Assembly (NCBI GenBank): GCA_017937765.1 | Contig: JAGBCY010000033.1 | Coordinates: 58,014 to 122,013 of the forward strand | Reading direction: 5' to 3' | DNA length: 64,000 nt | Origin: Alistipes sp. | GTDB taxonomy: Bacteria > Bacteroidota > Bacteroidia > Bacteroidales > Rikenellaceae | Part shown: positions 60,322 to 64,000 of the stretch, piece by piece | Numbering within the stretch: the stretch's first letter is position 1 | Layout: each line of letters starts with the position of its first letter | Notes under the pieces: generated by a model | The model's input: only the letters and a program-made list of their open reading frames with translations | Told to the model about the DNA's origin: nothing | Database searches by the model: none | Program-made: the position numbers and the translations under genes

Positions 60322-61071
60322 CTCCTCTGGCTCCGCATAGCTCTCGGGTACGTACGAGCCCCAACGACTGCGACGGATGCGACTATTGTGCAGGTCGTGA
60401 CACCCTAAATATTGAGCGTTGTTATTAGGTTGGGCTTCTCCAAAGCGTGGCGCACGCATAAACTCCCGCAGCCACTCGTTATCCGGAGCCTCAAACTCCT
60501 CGCCCGCCTCGCTCTCGCGCACAGCAACAATATCTGCAAAGGCGTAGGCGCATATCGCACCCGTAGAAATCTCGCGCCCTACGACAAACCACCCGCTCTC
60601 GAACTGCTTGATATAGTATGGCTCGATCTTAAGATACGTCGATCTTTTGACTTTTCGGCGGCGATAGTGTATCTCGACAACTCGGTCCAGCCCCATAGCC
60701 TCAATCAGCGGCGTGAAGTAACGAAACGCGAGATAGCCATCGAGCCAGATGCGATTGGCCAACGCGGGGTTAGAAAAGAGCGCGTTGCTAATTTGCAGAT
60801 GTGCGAGCATCGACTCCTCCAAGTTACTCATATCAATATCGCTCGACTCAACGATACGATATTGGAAACCACTCGTGCTCCGAATCTCTATGCCGAATAT
60901 CTCGCGAATCTTAGCTAAGTGGTTGTTAAAGGTGCGCCTCGGCAGCCGCTCGTGTGTCTCGTTAAGTGCCGAGCGTTGCCATTTGTCGCTAATCTCATTA
61001 TACGTTAAGCCTCCATATCGACTTATTGTGGTAAGCAACCACACATACCGCTTAAACAGGTTTTCGGCCAT
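60319..61071 (-). CDS. WYL-domain transcriptional regulator
   Basis: A 250-residue regulator with a winged-helix N-terminus (about residues 8-65, TISRYGGLTYNEISDKWQRS, RRTFNNHLAKIREIFGIEI) and a WYL domain (about 120-205, VVEIHYRRRK, LKIEPYYIKQFESGWFVVG). WYL regulators such as BrxR and CapW control phage-defence genes, probably by sensing nucleic acid. It lies directly upstream of the mcrBC-like genes on the same strand, with an inverted repeat in the spacer, so it probably controls them. The usual WCX-type C-terminal part is short and divergent. A -7 box lies at 61104-61097. Confidence 0.85.
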   Translation of the reverse strand: MAENLFKRYVWLLTTISRYGGLTYNEISDKWQRSALNETHERLPRRTFNNHLAKIREIFGIEIRSTSGFQYRIVESSDIDMSNLEESMLAHLQISNALFSNPALANRIWLDGYLAFRYFTPLIEAMGLDRVVEIHYRRRKVKRSTYLKIEPYYIKQFESGWFVVGREISTGAICAYAFADIVAVRESEAGEEFEAPDNEWLREFMRAPRFGEAQPNNNAQYLGCHDLHNSRIRRSRWGSYVPESYAEPEE

Positions 61072-61096
61072 AGCTCATAAATTTTTATTGATAGTG

Positions 61097-61104
61097 CAAA
61101 GATA
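61097..61104 (-). promoter_or_regulatory. -7 box of the WYL regulator gene
   Basis: TATCTTTG followed by C on the minus strand, 26 bases before the start codon. The spacer to the divergent gene also contains GCCATTATTTGGC (61119-61131), a short inverted repeat sharing GCCAT with the repeat at 60287-60321. Confidence 0.45.
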
Positions 61105-61183
61105 CAAATAAATCTGTGCCATTATTTGGCGCAAGTTTGATTTTTCTTTGCAGCAGATTAAAGAGAGTATCAATCTAAACAGT

Positions 61184-61486
61184 ATGAAGCAACGATACAC
61201 CATCGGACGCTACGTGAGCGTCGCAGGCTATGACGAGAATGGCGACATAATTAAGACTATTGCCGAGGCGGAGATGCCACTAAAAGTGGTGGTCGGCACG
61301 GAATTGCGGGCGCGCCCCTGTGAAAGAGGTGCCGAGTGGATAGATTTCGGAGTGGTACGCGAGGTGCGTAACTACAAGAAGCGAAGCCATATCGAGGTTT
61401 TGACCGACCGGGGTTGGTACGTACTCGAAGTCGACGTAGGGCTCGAAAGCGTGATGACCGATTTTATGAATCTTTCTGAAATTTAA
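61184..61486 (+). CDS. Small protein, unknown function
   Basis: A 100-residue soluble protein from the ATG at 61184; an in-frame TTG at 61148 would lengthen it without a better start. The sequence is beta-rich (YTIGRYVSVAGYDENGDII, KVVVGTELRARP, RSHIEVLTDRGWYVLEV). There is no signal peptide or known motif. It is divergent from the WYL regulator and 12 bases before the next unknown gene, with which it is probably cotranscribed. Possible link to the restriction locus by position only. Confidence 0.6.
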   Translation: MKQRYTIGRYVSVAGYDENGDIIKTIAEAEMPLKVVVGTELRARPCERGAEWIDFGVVREVRNYKKRSHIEVLTDRGWYVLEVDVGLESVMTDFMNLSEI

Positions 61487-61498
61487 TTCTATATAACT

Positions 61499-62119
61499 AT
61501 GGAACACTACATTGAACTAATTGACGGGACACGCATCGAGGCGTTCCCTAAGGCTGTACAGCCCGAAACCATCAAAGAGGACAACCTCGCGCTCGATACC
61601 ACGGGAGAGTATCTGCAAGTAGGTCGCAAGAAGCGAGGTCGAAACAATAAGTCGGTGCGAGATGAAGTGGCGCAACGGCAAGCGGAGTTGTTTTGTCGTA
61701 ATCTACATCGCCTGATTGCCGCAAGCGACAGAATTCTCGCCGACAGCCGAATGTTCCTCGCCCCCGTACCTATCCAAAATGGATTGGCCTATTTCGGTAC
61801 ATCGGGCTTTCACAACCCAACGCTCGGAGTATATATCGAGTGGTGGAGACGCTACAAATGTTCTTGGGTTGTGGATGAACCTGAAGAGACTGACGAGTCT
61901 GCTGAGCCGCTGCCGTTGGTCTATATCGCCGGTAGCCCACTTAGTGGCAGTAATAAGTGCGCCTACGTTGGGGCCGATGGCGAGAGCTGTGGCGTGTCGG
62001 TCACGAAGTTTGCGCCCGTATGGAAGTCGTTTGTGAATGTAAATACCCGCTACACCGAGGCAAAACAACGCTACGAGGCATACACCATTGAGGAGGTGGT
62101 AGAGAGGCTGTTCGGGTAG
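61499..62119 (+). CDS. Protein of unknown function
   Basis: A 206-residue soluble protein. The N-terminal 60 residues are charged, with a basic patch (YLQVGRKKRGRNNKSVRDEV), followed by a helix (QAELFCRNLHRLIAASDRIL) and a beta-rich C-terminal half with aromatic residues (VYIEWWRRYKCSWVV, PLVYIAGSPLSGSNKCAYVG). The basic patch could bind nucleic acid. No family was recognised. It follows the 100-residue gene by 12 bases and ends before a strong bidirectional terminator. Confidence 0.65.
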   Translation: MEHYIELIDGTRIEAFPKAVQPETIKEDNLALDTTGEYLQVGRKKRGRNNKSVRDEVAQRQAELFCRNLHRLIAASDRILADSRMFLAPVPIQNGLAYFGTSGFHNPTLGVYIEWWRRYKCSWVVDEPEETDESAEPLPLVYIAGSPLSGSNKCAYVGADGESCGVSVTKFAPVWKSFVNVNTRYTEAKQRYEAYTIEEVVERLFG

Positions 62120-62210
62120 GGGTTGTTGCCTCTATCTCGGGGCGATGAACGTCGGCCTAAGGAGATATATGGCAGGCGTAATTTCGCAGCGAACTATCTC
62201 GACGTGAATA

Positions 62211-62245
62211 AAAATATAGGAGTGCCAACCGCACTCCTATATTTT
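62211..62245. terminator. Strong bidirectional hairpin terminator
   Basis: A perfect 15-bp stem (62211-62225 with 62231-62245, core GGAGTGC/GCACTCC), A-rich on one side and T-rich on the other, between convergent genes. Confidence 0.88.
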
Positions 62246-62280
62246 AACAGTACTCATAGAAGATCAAACTCATTGGAGGG

Positions 62281-63507
62281 CTAATCCTGCTCCTCGTCTG
62301 TGCAAATCTCGTCACTGCGGCTCTTCATATTAATCACCGGCTTCACGAAATAGAGCACATCAACGGTGTCGGTAATGGCCCTTAGAATCTCCATAGGGTC
62401 CTTATACGCCATAGGGCTCTCGTCAATGGTATCGGTCTGCACCGATGTAGAGTAGATATGCTGCATACTCTGCTTATACTCTTCCATATCGATAAGCTCC
62501 TTTGCTGCCGATCGAGACATCAAACGTCCCGCTCCGTGGGGCGCAGAGTAGTTCCAATCGGGGTTTGACTTTCCTATGCAGATAATCAGTCCATCGCGCA
62601 TATTGAACGGAATGACCAACTTCTGTCCCTCGATGGCTGCAACCGCACCCTTGCGCATCATACGAGCCTTGAAGTCGATGTAGTTATGTGTGGTGACGAT
62701 CTGCTCCTCCACCTTCACACCTCCACAGATTCCAGTGAATACCTCGGCAATCAAACGGTGGATGATGATGTGGTTGAACTCCGCATAGGCCTGAGCAATA
62801 ACCATATCGGTAATGTAGCCCTTCATCTGCTCACCGGCAAGATATCCTACCGAGGGGTGATTTAGCGTAGGGTTATGGGCCACCGTGTGCCAATACTTCC
62901 ACACCTTCTGTCCAAAATTACGACTTCCGCAGTGAACCGTAATAGCGTAGTTCTCATCTGGTGTACGGCCAATCTCGACGAAGTGATTGCCACTACCAAC
63001 CGTTCCTGCCTGGCAGAAAAAGGTTCGGGCATCCATCTCAACTCGCTTGAGCAATTTCTCGACACCTCGCTCCGAGACATCAATGTTCTCGACATATTCG
63101 CTCCAAGCCAATCGGGCCTCCTGCAAACGCTTCTTCAGGTGTGCATAGAGCTCTTGCTCCTTGAACACGGCGTGCTGCTGTTGTGTCATTCCAAACTTCA
63201 CGCGCTCGCGAATCTGTCGCTCCAGCTCCATAAAGTGCTCCTCGTTGACCGGTGTTGAGGTAATCGTGGTGCTTACCGTACAACCTATATCACCACCAAT
63301 ATGGTCGGGGTTTACACAATCTCTAAACGGAGCCGTAAAACCTACCACAATATCCTTTCCGGCGTGTACGTCGGGCATAATTCTAATCTTGCTGCCCTCG
63401 AACATCTTGTGGTTTACAAAGCTATATATAATGCCTCTTGCATCCTGTTCCAGTGTATCTGAATAGACGATACAATCCTTACAATATCGTCCTACTATCT
63501 GTTCCAT
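62281..63507 (-). CDS. rtcB: RtcB-family RNA ligase
   Basis: A 408-residue GTP- and Mn-dependent RNA ligase that joins 2',3'-cyclic phosphate or 3'-phosphate ends to 5'-hydroxyl ends. Family motifs are in order: IRIMPDVHAGKD, HIGGDIGCTVS, QAGTVGSGNHFVEIG, ITVHCGSRNFGQ, VTTHNYIDFK, RKGAVAAIEGQ and SAPHGAGRLMSR, where His is the expected guanylate-accepting residue. The length matches bacterial RtcB (about 408). In bacteria it repairs RNA after toxin or stress cleavage. No RtcA or RtcR is visible here. Confidence 0.95.
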   Translation of the reverse strand: MEQIVGRYCKDCIVYSDTLEQDARGIIYSFVNHKMFEGSKIRIMPDVHAGKDIVVGFTAPFRDCVNPDHIGGDIGCTVSTTITSTPVNEEHFMELERQIRERVKFGMTQQQHAVFKEQELYAHLKKRLQEARLAWSEYVENIDVSERGVEKLLKRVEMDARTFFCQAGTVGSGNHFVEIGRTPDENYAITVHCGSRNFGQKVWKYWHTVAHNPTLNHPSVGYLAGEQMKGYITDMVIAQAYAEFNHIIIHRLIAEVFTGICGGVKVEEQIVTTHNYIDFKARMMRKGAVAAIEGQKLVIPFNMRDGLIICIGKSNPDWNYSAPHGAGRLMSRSAAKELIDMEEYKQSMQHIYSTSVQTDTIDESPMAYKDPMEILRAITDTVDVLYFVKPVINMKSRSDEICTDEEQD

Positions 63508-64000
63508 AATAACACGAAAATTAAGTGTTTTAAACTATAAAAAATCATCACCTCTTCCCAAGCAGTGCCAACCCCTTGGGCCGCACTGTAATTACATTCT
63601 ATTACATAGCATTTAGTTTTGATTTGTTAGTGTTTGCTGTATAGAGTACGTGAAGTTGTAAAATATATCACCGTGCTGCAAGAAATTGTGATTTTTTTAC
63701 AGTGTTTACGGTGTGTGGCGATTTGGGGAAGTCTCAGCGAGCACGCTACCTATCCCCTAATAATTCGCAGAGGCTGATGAGTTGCTTGTACTGAGAACTA
63801 AAATAATATAGGAGTCTTTGGGGGACTCCTTATATTTTTTAGTTCTTTCGTGATTCCGTTGGGATGGTCGGTTTCTGCGCCAGACGCGCACAGAGGGCAC
63901 TTTTTCAAACTCACTCTGCACTCACTGATGCGGTTTTCTACACTAAAATTTCAAGGCTCAAACATGCACGATATTGCAGCTATTTTTACGATGCAACCTA
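63508..64000. other. Intergenic region at the window end
   Basis: About 490 bases without a supported gene. It contains a short inverted repeat CAGTGC/GCACTG near 63563-63588, a TAGTTTTG box at 63614-63621 and the terminator at 63805-63838. A gene may begin or end beyond the window edge. Confidence 0.5.
63805..63838. terminator. Hairpin terminator
   Basis: Stem around GGAGTC (63811-63816) and GACTCC (63824-63829), extended by AT pairs on both sides and followed by TTTTTT. The gene it serves is not in the window or lies past the right end. Confidence 0.7.

Overview
The window looks like a chromosome segment of a gut Bacteroidota, order Bacteroidales, most likely Alistipes or a close Rikenellaceae relative. 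The genus is inference. The reasons are GC-rich, Bacteroidales-type housekeeping genes (a DUF3467 protein, cmk-ispH, DUF4271-hemD-rnpA-yidD), promoter boxes of the Bacteroidota form TTTG-N20-TAnnTTTG, many lipoproteins with acidic residues after the lipid-bearing Cys, fimbrillin-like, BACON and FISUMP surface proteins, and mucin-directed glycoside hydrolases.

Layout. 1-3.4 kb: a large surface lipoprotein, a broken gene and a DUF3467 gene. 3.6-12.1 kb: a long plus-strand housekeeping run (LysE-type exporter with an odd acidic insert, cmk, ispH, small membrane protein, S41 protease, histidine kinase, DUF4271, hemD, rnpA, yidD). 12.2-19.3 kb: a host-glycan locus with GH123, GH95, GH109 and a NahK-like sugar 1-kinase. 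Together these could strip fucose and alpha- or beta-GalNAc (blood-group A type or glycolipid ends) and phosphorylate the released HexNAc. The divergent spacer between GH123 and GH95 holds an 87-bp tandem repeat that carries promoter boxes.

19.4-29.6 kb: a visibly AT-richer island, the most unusual part. Its minus-strand half encodes a free RyR domain, two small membrane proteins (one DUF697-like), a broken RyR gene, two overlapping dynamin-like membrane proteins without a GTPase domain, and a C39-like cysteine peptidase. Its plus-strand half encodes a sigma-factor-like protein with apparently doubled domains, a protein joining an anti-sigma-like N-terminus, a C39-like protease, an RyR domain and a zinc ribbon, a degenerate kinase fused to a classical AAA+ ATPase, and a small protein. 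I propose that this is a ligand-sensing, protease-gated stress or defence system. I do not know of a description of it.

29.7-45.4 kb: two minus-strand operons of surface lipoproteins (fimbrillin-like, BACON, FISUMP, BspA-type LRR) that also contain two 43-48-residue peptides with a shared motif. 45.7-57.4 kb: GH97 and a DeoR/GlpR-type regulator, divergent from glpA-glpB-glpC-glpT, a GlpQ-like lipoprotein and a porin. This reads as a complete route from glycerophosphodiesters to dihydroxyacetone phosphate. 57.5-61.1 kb: a McrBC-type restriction system with a divergent-spacer inverted repeat and a WYL regulator. 61.2-63.5 kb: two unknown genes and an RtcB RNA ligase. No tRNA, rRNA, CRISPR array, transposase or integrase was seen.
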